A stretch of DNA of 24,729 nt from Acidimicrobiia bacterium (GTDB taxonomy: Bacteria; Actinomycetota; Acidimicrobiia; Spongiisociales; JAHEDJ01): contig JAUVQS010000005.1 of the NCBI GenBank assembly GCA_030598025.1, positions 1 to 24,729 of the forward strand, written 5' to 3'. Made by a program: the position numbers and the translations under genes. Below the pieces are notes generated by a model. The model saw only the letters and a program-made list of their open reading frames with translations. It searched no databases and had not been told where the DNA came from. Positions 8,478 through 14,608 of the stretch are shown in pieces. Every line of letters begins with the position of its first letter. Positions within the stretch are counted from its first letter, which is position 1.

Positions 8478-9833
8478 TCTGCCTGTGCTCGTGTATCGAT
8501 GGCCGAGCACGCTCAACCACTCGTGGTCACCGGCATCAGTTCGCCGGTAGCTCCACCCGGCGCCGTGCCGCACACGGTGGTCGTGCCGGCACAGAGGGGC
8601 GAGATTGTCGAGCGACGTTTGCCCGCCATCTGCCCAGGGCGTTGTGTGATCTATGTCGCACTGCGACGCCGGAATGCGACAGCCGGGGAATACACAGTGT
8701 GGAAACATGGTGTCAATCGTCCGCCGGTCCGGCGCGGTCGGCCGCCGACGGGTGATGCCGCCATGGAGGGGCCGTTGCTGCCCATCGGTCACGACGAACC
8801 GCCACTCGCCCGTTAGCCATTCCTCGGCCACCCGGCGAGCGATGTCGGCTATCACCGGCCCGAAACCACCGAGATCACCGGATGAGTCGGTCAAACCGGC
8901 GAGGGTGGCGAGGTCGACCGTCATCACGAGGGATCCCCTCCCCGACACGTCGCCAGAATGGAGAACATCGGGATCGAGGATGTCCAACACGACGTCGGCG
9001 CGGAGCTGATCCATGGTTCTGGTCTCGCCACCGGTTCGAAGGTTGCGGGCTGCAGAATCGATCCGCTGACGGATGCGAACGGCACGATCCGGCGAGAGAT
9101 CCATCAGATGGAGATGGGCGGTGCCGTCGACACCGGATTCAAGCACGACCCGCCGTTCTTCAACTGCAGTCTCATAGCGACGTTTGGCGTCCTCGGGATC
9201 GGCCTCGACGCTGAGCTTCCGCAATAGCGCCGTCAGTTGGCCGGTCGTGAGCTCCGGAGCTCGCTCCAGTGCCTGTTTCGCCACTTCTCGAGCCCTGTCG
9301 GCCGACAAGTGGTCGGTGCGATGAAGAATGAGGTTGGCGCGCCGCCTGTCGATACGCCCTGCCGCCAACTCCTCCCAGACCGCCGGAAGGCGTGTCTGGA
9401 AGTCGCGGGCGATGGACAGTTCATTGTCGGCAGCCCGACGCGTGAGGCGTAGTGCCGCACGAATCTCCGACGAGCAAGCCTCTTCCATCAGCTCGAAGTC
9501 GGTTTCGCCATCGTCGCCCAATGCTTCAGTGACGGAGTCTTCGACCGAGGCCATCGAGGCATAAACCTGAGCCTGATAGTGAGACGCCATCCGCTGATGG
9601 CACGCCATCACCGTCACCCTGTCGTGGCCCGTCAGGGTGTCGATGTCGATCGACGACAGCAAAGCAGCCAGCACGATCCCCGGTTCCAGATCGGCGAGGT
9701 CGCTCGAGACGGTCACCTCAACCGGGGACAACAGTGCAGCCGTCGTCTCCGCCCAGATGTGGTCGGCATTCCGGTGATCTGCTTCACCGAGCCACTCAGC
9801 AACCTCGCTGTCGAGCATTTCTGTATCGAACAT
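8469..9833 (-). CDS. DUF222 / HNH endonuclease-domain protein (13E12 repeat family), SOS box at start
   Basis: A 454-aa protein of the actinobacterial 13E12-repeat family. A long helical DUF222 region (about 20-350) precedes a C-terminal HNH nuclease domain (about 378-430). Visible there are Cys380 and Cys385 (CVFPGC), Asp395-His396 (DIDH), Asn410 (SLDN) and the CRHDHRVRH cluster from Cys415 to His423, so the metal-binding and catalytic set appears intact. The family is widespread in Actinomycetota and its function is not settled; some mycobacterial members belong to the LexA regulon. The ATG at 9833 lies inside a perfect LexA-type palindrome and 7 nt after a TATCAT hexamer, with no Shine-Dalgarno, suggesting a leaderless SOS-controlled transcript. 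DNA cleavage is inferred from the motif only. Confidence 0.9.
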   Translation of the reverse strand: MFDTEMLDSEVAEWLGEADHRNADHIWAETTAALLSPVEVTVSSDLADLEPGIVLAALLSSIDIDTLTGHDRVTVMACHQRMASHYQAQVYASMASVEDSVTEALGDDGETDFELMEEACSSEIRAALRLTRRAADNELSIARDFQTRLPAVWEELAAGRIDRRRANLILHRTDHLSADRAREVAKQALERAPELTTGQLTALLRKLSVEADPEDAKRRYETAVEERRVVLESGVDGTAHLHLMDLSPDRAVRIRQRIDSAARNLRTGGETRTMDQLRADVVLDILDPDVLHSGDVSGRGSLVMTVDLATLAGLTDSSGDLGGFGPVIADIARRVAEEWLTGEWRFVVTDGQQRPLHGGITRRRPTAPDRRTIDTMFPHCVFPGCRIPASQCDIDHTTPWADGGQTSLDNLAPLCRHDHRVRHGAGWSYRRTDAGDHEWLSVLGHRYTSTGRSP

Positions 9834-9842
9834 ATGTTCGAT
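9825..9842. promoter_or_regulatory. LexA (SOS) operator overlapping the HNH gene start
   Basis: ATCGAACATATGTTCGAT is a perfect 18-bp palindrome. Its core CGAAC-N4-GTTCG is the established LexA/DinR box of Bacillus, Mycobacterium and other Gram-positives. It overlaps the ATG of the DUF222-HNH gene (9833-9831, minus strand) and directly abuts or overlaps a TATCAT -10-like hexamer (9846-9841). If transcription starts at or near the ATG, LexA binding would block initiation directly. No clear -35 was found at the expected distance. Confidence 0.85.
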
Positions 9843-9846
9843 GATA

Positions 9847-9858
9847 CCAGACGTCTGG
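9847..9858. promoter_or_regulatory. Second palindrome upstream of the HNH promoter
   Basis: CCAGACGTCTGG is a perfect 12-bp palindrome lying 4 bp beyond the LexA-type box. The two dyad centres are 19 bp apart, close to two helical turns. It sits between the -10-like hexamer and the expected -35 of the HNH gene, so it could bind a second regulator. The palindrome is seen; its function is inferred, and a 12-bp palindrome can occur by chance. Confidence 0.35.
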
Positions 9859-9929
9859 GACAGAAACTACCCCCTTTACCGTGGCCTGCGGGCAGGCCTC
9901 ACTGGTTGCGGCGGCTACGTCAGATCCGT

Positions 9930-10050
9930 CAGCCCGCCGCGTCCACCACGGTCTGGCAGAGCGCTGCAACTCCGACTGCAGGCGCGGCGCCAACAAACAC
10001 TCAGCCGCATGGCTGTACGAGATGAACGCGTCGCACATCAACCCTCTCAC
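9930..10050 (-). pseudogene. TIR-domain relic (N-terminal fragment only)
   Basis: About 35-40 codons, from a GTG at 10050 or ATG at 10038, encode a TIR beginning (CDAFISYSHAAECLLAPRL and on to PWWTRRA). This matches the start of the TIR gene at 11080 at roughly 75-80% of bases over about 100 bp (by eye). After residue 40 the resemblance stops; the frame continues to 9796 with non-TIR sequence overlapping the HNH gene start. The GTG overlaps the stop of the preceding fragment (GTGA), so it may once have been translationally coupled. It is too short to fold as a TIR domain and is best read as the remnant of a second TIR gene, deleted up to the HNH promoter. Confidence 0.6.
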
Positions 10051-10592
10051 CCGCTACCCGGCAATGGCTCGGCCTCGCTCCACGGGTCGTAGGGCCAAGG
10101 GACTTGGCCCGACGTGCCTCGGTTCAAGAAGCTCTCGTCGTAGAAAATCATCGTCAGACCCGAGGCGAAGAAGCTCATAGGACGGGACGGCGATTCGCAC
10201 ACATCCGTCTCGAACCAGGTTGCACAGGGGGCTTCCCACTCGACCCACAAGTCGTAGCGGCCGGGAGGTAGCCCCTCAGGGAAGTCGATCACCCAACGGT
10301 CACAGTCCACCAGTTCGGACTGCTCTCGGTAGTCCGCTCCACAGGATCGAGTGCTCTCTGTGAGAATTGACTCAGCGAAGAAGAGATAGGACCGTCCGAG
10401 TCCGAACGCTTCCTCATCTGGACCTGCCTCTCTCTTGACATAGAGGTGCACCGAGTATCCAGCATTCACCCGTGCTTCAACCGACTCGCTGCCGGGATTC
10501 GAGAATCCGTGTCTTACGTGGAATGGCTCGTGAGCAAGCCATCCGGTTGAACGCAGATACCCTCTGTTGTCCTGCTCACTTCCCGTCCTGAG
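10047..10592 (-). pseudogene. C-terminal part of an unrecognised Cys-containing protein, lacking its start
   Basis: From about 10592 to the TGA at 10047 the frame encodes roughly 180 residues that look like real protein: WLAHEPFHVRHGF, then Cys-containing beta-rich sequence with RCGADYREQ-type and PPGRYDLWVEWEAPC segments, ending in a Trp/Pro-rich tail. The frame runs on upstream to a TTG at 10652, but there it overlaps TIR coding and reads as noise, and no usable start follows the apparent junction. I do not recognise the family. The PGRYDLWVEW type of segment is typical of beta-sandwich domains, and the cysteines would suit an exported protein. It could be the 3' part of a separate gene, or the C-terminal part of the upstream TIR protein after a frameshift or deletion. 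Confidence 0.5.
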
Positions 10593-11080
10593 AACGTCGG
10601 GTTCTGGAGATCCAGTTTGTCTTCGTCCCGGGCGAACCGCAGGTCCACCCAACGCGGCTCAGCCTCAAACACACCTCGCAACGCTCCGGGGACGGCACTC
10701 CCGGTGACGTCGCCGCCCTCCCAGCCGAACTCTCCATCGGTCATCACAGGAAGAATCCGAGACCCATCCCGGTTCTCGACCCAATACACGATCTCCTGGT
10801 TGACCCACTCCGAAGCAGCCGCTTCGGAACTGAGCAACAACACGAACCAACCCGACACATCCAACGCCTCGGTGATCGACGACCACAAGTGTGGATTCGC
10901 AGAAAGGCTCGACTCATCAAGGAAGATGCGCAACGCTCGGCGCTTCCACCACGGCTTGGCGAACCGCTGCAAACCCGTCTGAAGGCGCGGCGCCAGTAGG
11001 CCATCAGCCGCGTGGCTATAGGAGATGAAGCCGTCGTAGGTCGTACCGGTGCGCGGACCGGCCCCCTCAGCTGTGTCCAT
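10514..11080 (-). CDS. TIR-domain protein, apparently truncated after the TIR domain
   Basis: Residues 14-163 are a bacterial TIR domain: YDGFISYSHAADG at 15-27, KRRALRIFLDESSLSANPHLW at 47-66 (split here: KRRALRIF, then LDESSLSANPHLW), and SEWVNQEIVYW at 90-100, whose Glu96 is the likely NADase-type catalytic Glu. TIR domains cleave NAD+ or build signalling assemblies in many defence systems. Homologous bacterial proteins usually continue after LQNPTF (158-163) into long effector or STAND regions. Here the sequence departs at about 10592 into 25 unrelated residues, while the same DNA reads as another protein in a different frame. The likely cause is a deletion or frameshift. The ATG at 11080 follows GAGGGG closely; a weak -10/-35 pair (CATATT, CCGACA, 18-nt spacer) may lie upstream. 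The TIR fold could still be functional. Confidence 0.7.
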   Translation of the reverse strand: MDTAEGAGPRTGTTYDGFISYSHAADGLLAPRLQTGLQRFAKPWWKRRALRIFLDESSLSANPHLWSSITEALDVSGWFVLLLSSEAAASEWVNQEIVYWVENRDGSRILPVMTDGEFGWEGGDVTGSAVPGALRGVFEAEPRWVDLRFARDEDKLDLQNPTFSGREVSRTTEGICVQPDGLLTSHST

Positions 11081-11404
11081 GGTCCCCTCGTTGCGACAAA
11101 TATGTCCAAATGCAGGATGCTATGTCGGCCTCACGGCTCGCTAACGAGCGAGGAAGGACGCCTTTCGACGGAGCGCATAGAGGGGCATATCGCCGAACTG
11201 CTTGGCGGTCGGCAGGGTGCCGACATACTGGCATTCGAAGGTCTGCAACCCCCACAACATGACGAGGGCCGCAAAAGCATGGGTGGTGTAGATCTCCCCT
11301 TCAGGGGTGCGCGGCTCAATACGGGCCGCTTATTCATCACATGCTCCTGAAACAACACACGCTGTGCGTAACTCTATGGCCGACGGCTGAACTAGGCCCT
11401 GTGA
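11081..11404. other. Intergenic region between the TIR gene and the DUF1232 gene
   Basis: Apart from the small ORF relic described separately, this stretch shows a hairpin CTCGCT-AACG-AGCGAG (11137-11152) beside the relic stop. A possible stem-loop (ACGCAC/GTGTGT with one G-U pair, about 11355-11370) is followed by a short T-rich run on the minus strand, downstream of the DUF1232 stop; this could be a weak terminator. No transposase, tRNA or other feature was recognised. Confidence 0.35.
11141..11337 (-). pseudogene. Small uncharacterised ORF relic with a probable 1-nt frameshift
   Basis: A minus-strand frame from 11329 to a TAG at 11143-11141 encodes 62 residues (RIEPRTPEGEIYTTHAF..., LQTFECQYVGTLPTAKQF..., ending KASFLAR). 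About 78% of its third positions after the G-tract are G/C, like the real genes, whereas the plus-strand frame here is mixed. It has no start codon. In the next frame an ATG at 11337 sits six nt after AGGAG and reads MNKRPVLSRAPLKG. Adding one G to the GGGG run at 11299-11296 would join the two parts into a 66-residue protein. I cannot name the family. It may be a small gene broken by a homopolymer deletion, a relic of a larger gene, or a sequencing error. Confidence 0.4.
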
Positions 11405-11830
11405 TCAGGCTGCGGTGAGGCGGTTCAGCAGGATCCGGATGCGCTTTGGCAGCAGATTGGCTGCGAACCCTGTGATCGAACTCACCAATTCCAACACGTC
11501 CTGGCTGCCGTCCCAGTGTTCGAGCACGATGTCTGCGCCGGCGACCTCGATGATGTGACGGATTCCGTAGGAGAGCAAGAGGACATCGTCGGCCTGACCG
11601 ACCACCGGGATGAAATCGGGAACGACGTCGATCGGAACGACCATGTACCCCAATATGGCGCCGAGGATGGCTTTGCTCTTGAGGGGAATCCGCGTATCCC
11701 GCATCAGCCGGTAGACCAGCTTGACGAGGTTGGGCAAAGCCAGGGCGGCTTCCTTCATCCACATGCCGCGCAGCGCGAGGGGATGACCCGTGGCGTCGTA
11801 AACGGCATCCGGCCGCAGCGGCTCAGTCAT
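11405..11830 (-). CDS. DUF1232 (YkvA-type) small membrane-associated protein
   Basis: A 141-aa protein. The diagnostic DUF1232 segment GYMVVPIDVVPDFIPVVGQADD lies at 61-82 (written in parts: GYMVVPIDVVPD, then FIPVVGQADD), preceded by KSKAILGAIL. The family is common in bacteria, is thought to be membrane-associated, and has no firm function. The moderately hydrophobic stretch 53-90 fits membrane association. The ATG at 11830 is chosen because GGAGAAGG lies just upstream; the frame stays open to 12193, but that part overlaps the divergent dehydrogenase gene and is not protein-like. It is divergent from the MocA-type dehydrogenase with 90 nt between, and nothing links it to inositol metabolism. 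Confidence 0.82.
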   Translation of the reverse strand: MTEPLRPDAVYDATGHPLALRGMWMKEAALALPNLVKLVYRLMRDTRIPLKSKAILGAILGYMVVPIDVVPDFIPVVGQADDVLLLSYGIRHIIEVAGADIVLEHWDGSQDVLELVSSITGFAANLLPKRIRILLNRLTAA

Positions 11831-11920
11831 CGACCTTCTCCAAAGCTTGAAGTCCGCCCCAATTACAGCGGATTCTGACCCTAGCGAGAAACCACCACCG
11901 ATTCGTCGTAGGATCGCACC

Positions 11921-12952
11921 GTGGCTGAACCATTGAGACTCGCCATCATCGGCGTCGGAAGGATGGGGGCCTTTCACGTCGGCCGTGTGGCCACTATCGA
12001 CACAATCGACCTCGTGGCGGTCGTCGACAGCGAACCAACCCGGGCGGCAGCGGTTGCCGGCGAGGTCGGTGTGGCGGCCTACGACTCTTCTGAGGTGCTC
12101 CTCGACCGCGATGATGTGGAGGCCTGGCTGATCGCCACCCCGACCCCTACCCACCCCGATCTGGTTGAGATGGCCGTTCGGGCGGGACTGCACGTCCTCT
12201 GTGAGAAACCGCTGGCTCTCGATCCAGGTCGAAGCGAGGACCTCGGTGTGCTGGCCGCGAATTCCGGCCGAGTCCTGCAGGTCGGATTCTGGCGCCGGTT
12301 CTCACCGCCCTGGGTGGCAGCCAAGCGACTCCTCGATGCAGGGACGATCGGCCGTCCGCTCCTGCTTCGGCTCGCCCAATGGGACGCCGATCCGCCGGCT
12401 GCCACGTTCTGCGACCCATCGGTGAGCGGTGGCCTGGCGATCGACTGCGGCGTTCACGAGTTCGATCTCGCCGAATGGTTGACCGGACTTGAGATCGAAT
12501 CGGTGCTGGCCCGGAACCTCCCTCTCGTTGACGAATCGATCGGTGAGATCGGCGACGTCGACAATCTGCTCGCCACGCTCGACCTCGCCGGCGGCGCCCT
12601 CGCCACCGTCGATCTGAGCCGCAACTGCCGGTACGGCGATGACGTGCGCACCGAGATCCTCGGGGAGGAGGGAGCGATCTTCATCGACTTGTTGCCGAGC
12701 GGGCGAACCCGGCTGGCCACCGCGGCCGGTGTCGAAGTGATTGCCGGTTCCGAGGCCGACGATGCCGTGGAGGCAGGTGTCCGAGCCCAAGCAGCCGCCT
12801 TCGCACACCGCGTTCGTCGAGGAACCGACGAAGTCCCTGGGGCCGGTGAAAGCACGCGCGCTCTGATCGTGGGCCTGGCGGTGCAGGAATCGGCGAAGAC
12901 GAACGCGCCCGTTGCCGTCTCGCGCCGCGGCTCGTTGTCTCCGGGTTCGTAA
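11921..12952 (+). CDS. Gfo/Idh/MocA-family dehydrogenase, inositol 2-dehydrogenase-like
   Basis: An NAD(P)-dependent polyol/sugar dehydrogenase of 343 aa. It has the Rossmann motif GVGRMG (11-16), the Glu-Lys-Pro motif with Lys96, and the catalytic pair Asp175 and His179 (AIDCGVHEFDLAEW). The spacing of Lys, Asp and His resembles that of myo-inositol 2-dehydrogenases (IolG of B. subtilis: Lys97, Asp172, His176), and GFWRRF (122-127) matches the same group. It probably oxidises an inositol isomer or related cyclitol at one hydroxyl. The GTG start at 11921 has a modest AGGA about 8 nt upstream. It stands on the plus strand, convergent with the iol operon and followed 64 nt later by an SDR. It could supply a second isomer specificity. 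Substrate is inferred from context. Confidence 0.82.
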   Translation: MAEPLRLAIIGVGRMGAFHVGRVATIDTIDLVAVVDSEPTRAAAVAGEVGVAAYDSSEVLLDRDDVEAWLIATPTPTHPDLVEMAVRAGLHVLCEKPLALDPGRSEDLGVLAANSGRVLQVGFWRRFSPPWVAAKRLLDAGTIGRPLLLRLAQWDADPPAATFCDPSVSGGLAIDCGVHEFDLAEWLTGLEIESVLARNLPLVDESIGEIGDVDNLLATLDLAGGALATVDLSRNCRYGDDVRTEILGEEGAIFIDLLPSGRTRLATAAGVEVIAGSEADDAVEAGVRAQAAAFAHRVRRGTDEVPGAGESTRALIVGLAVQESAKTNAPVAVSRRGSLSPGS

Positions 12953-12984
12953 CTATGAATTCGGTAGAGACCCTCGGAGGTATT

Positions 12985-13020
12985 GTGACCACAGCTAACG
13001 AATCGAAGGAGGCAGGATGA
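12985..13020 (+). CDS. Eleven-codon leader ORF coupled to the SDR gene
   Basis: GTG at 12985, preceded by CGGAGG with a 4-nt spacer, opens a frame encoding MTTANESKEAG. Its TGA (13018-13020) overlaps the ATG of the SDR gene in an ATGA junction. The last codons of the leader contain the SDR ribosome-binding site AAGGAGG. This geometry allows translational coupling: ribosomes finishing the leader could restart on the SDR. The leader has no run of one amino acid that would suggest attenuation. It may also be a chance ORF. Confidence 0.3.
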   Translation: MTTANESKEAG

Positions 13021-13730
13021 GCGATATAGATGGCAGGGTTGTCGCAATCACCGGGGCGACGTCGGGAATCGGGGCGGCTACTGCCCGAGCGGTAGTCGCG
13101 GAAGGCGGATCCGTGATTGTCAGCGGACGTCGCCGGGAGCGACTGGAAGAGCTGGTTGCCGAGATCGGTGGAGTTGCCGTCGAACTCGATGTCCGCGATG
13201 CTGCCGGATCTCACCGGCTGGTCGAGGCTGCCCTCAGCGAGTTCGGGCGTCTCGACGCACTCGTTGCCTGCGCCGGCATCGGAGCCTACGGCGGGATCAT
13301 GGATCTGAGCGATCAACAGCTACAGGACATGATGGACATCAACGTGGCGGGAACGGTATGGCCGATCCGGGCCGTGGTCCCGCAGTTCCTCGAGCAAGGC
13401 GGAGGTGACATCGTGATCGTCGCCTCGGTCGCCGGGCTCCGGGGCGCCGGTGATGAAGCAGTCTATGCGGCCACAAAGTTTGCTCAAGTTGGACTGGCCG
13501 GTGGGCTGGATAGGGAACTCCGCAGCAGAGGCATACGAGTGAGCACCATCTGCCCCGGCGGGGTTGCCACCGAGTTTGCCATGGGCGCCGGTCGGACGGC
13601 CGATATGCCGGGCCTCGACGAAATGCTTCGAGCCGAAGACGTCGCTCAAGCAGTTCTCACCGTGCTCAAGCAGCCGCCGGCGATGCGGTCTCTGATCTGG
13701 TCGATGCGCAGCATTCACGAGCAAGACTGA
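13017..13730 (+). CDS. Short-chain dehydrogenase/reductase (classical SDR)
   Basis: A 237-aa classical SDR. It shows the cofactor motif TGATSGIG at 12-19, CAGIG near 85 (Cys replacing the usual second Asn of NNAG), Asn109 (DINVAG), catalytic Ser137 (VASVAG), and Tyr150 and Lys154 (YAATK). The Arg-rich stretch after the second strand (SGRRRER, 36-42) favours NADP(H). The ATG at 13017 follows AAGGAGG with a 5-7 nt spacing, a strong ribosome-binding site. It lies 64 nt after the MocA-type dehydrogenase on the same strand and ends 82 nt from the convergent SDR that closes the iol operon. It may act on a keto intermediate of cyclitol metabolism, but the sequence does not show the substrate. Confidence 0.85.
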   Translation: MSDIDGRVVAITGATSGIGAATARAVVAEGGSVIVSGRRRERLEELVAEIGGVAVELDVRDAAGSHRLVEAALSEFGRLDALVACAGIGAYGGIMDLSDQQLQDMMDINVAGTVWPIRAVVPQFLEQGGGDIVIVASVAGLRGAGDEAVYAATKFAQVGLAGGLDRELRSRGIRVSTICPGGVATEFAMGAGRTADMPGLDEMLRAEDVAQAVLTVLKQPPAMRSLIWSMRSIHEQD

Positions 13731-13812
13731 ATGCCGGCCAGGCCGACTGCCTGAAGGCTCGTTGTGGCGGTTGCCACCGATGGACACCCGGTGTGAGCAC
13801 AGGCCGATCGCG

Positions 13813-14595
13813 TCAGTCGTAGGCGCCGATGACTTGCTGGTCGTAGTCGATGACCGCGCCGGTCATGAATCCCGATTCCTTTGAGGCCAGGAACAGTACC
13901 GCTCGGGCAGCGTCCTCGGGGTCGATCAAGCTTCCGAACGGTAGATCGGCGCCGGCCTCGGCGAGCCATCCATCTCCGGCGCCGTGGTACTTGCGCTGGA
14001 TGGCGTCCTCGGCAGGTGTGGACATCCACCCGGGGTTGAGTGCATTGACGCGGATTCGGTGGCTCCGCAAGGCATTGGCGGTGTTCTTGGTATACACAGC
14101 CAATGCGCCCTTCGACGCGCAGTAAGTGGCTATGTACGGCTGGCCGGCGTGCGAGGAGATCGACAAGACGTTCACCATCGTTCCCTGGATGGCCTCGCGC
14201 ATCATGACCTTGGCCGCACCTTGCATGAGGAACCACGGTGCCCGGGTGTTGATTGCCACCATCCGGTCGAAGAACTCAGGCGTCGAATCCCAGATTGTGT
14301 CGCGGTCCGTGATGCCGGCGCTGTTGACCAGCACGTCGATGCGACCGAATGCTGCGTCGGCTGCGGCGATGATGGTTTCCGGTGCCCTCCGGTCGGCCAG
14401 ATCGGCCTCGACGAAGAGACAGCCGGTGCCCGAAGCTTCCACCTCCTCGGCGACCTGTGCAGCGCGGCCGGCGTGCCGTCCGGTGATGACCACTCCGGTG
14501 GCACCGCGCCGCGCCAGCTGACGGGCGATGTTCGCGCCGAGGCCCTGGGTCGATCCGGTAACGACCGCGACCATGCCTTCGAAATCTCCTTGCAT
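13813..14595 (-). CDS. Short-chain dehydrogenase/reductase, last gene of the iol operon
   Basis: A 260-aa classical SDR with TGSTQGLG at 13-20, NSAG at 91-94, Asn115 (AINT), a Ser cluster at 145-148 (SISS), and Tyr158 and Lys162 (YCASK). Two adjacent ATGs (14598 and 14595) follow AGGAGG; the second has the better spacing and is used here. The frame extends to 14712 but that part overlaps the dehydrogenase upstream. It lies 13 nt after the IolG-like gene and is the promoter-distal member of the nine-gene operon. In inositol clusters such SDRs may reduce or oxidise keto-inositols or related sugar acids; that role is inferred from position. Confidence 0.85.
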   Translation of the reverse strand: MQGDFEGMVAVVTGSTQGLGANIARQLARRGATGVVITGRHAGRAAQVAEEVEASGTGCLFVEADLADRRAPETIIAAADAAFGRIDVLVNSAGITDRDTIWDSTPEFFDRMVAINTRAPWFLMQGAAKVMMREAIQGTMVNVLSISSHAGQPYIATYCASKGALAVYTKNTANALRSHRIRVNALNPGWMSTPAEDAIQRKYHGAGDGWLAEAGADLPFGSLIDPEDAARAVLFLASKESGFMTGAVIDYDQQVIGAYD

Positions 14596-14608
14596 CATTC
14601 CTCCTGGC

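Noticed and set aside
11095..11106. GACA-N4-TGTC dyad upstream of the TIR gene as a second LexA box
   Set aside because: The arms do not match CGAAC/GTTCG, so SOS control of the TIR gene is not supported.
11012..11350. Plus-strand 112-codon ORF in the TIR-DUF1232 intergenic region
   Set aside because: It crosses the TIR gene start, its third positions are not G/C-biased, and the minus-strand frame in the same DNA is clearly more coding-like.
13731..13812. Bidirectional terminator between the two convergent SDR genes
   Set aside because: Only very short dyads such as ACACC-C-GGTGT are present, without U-tracts.
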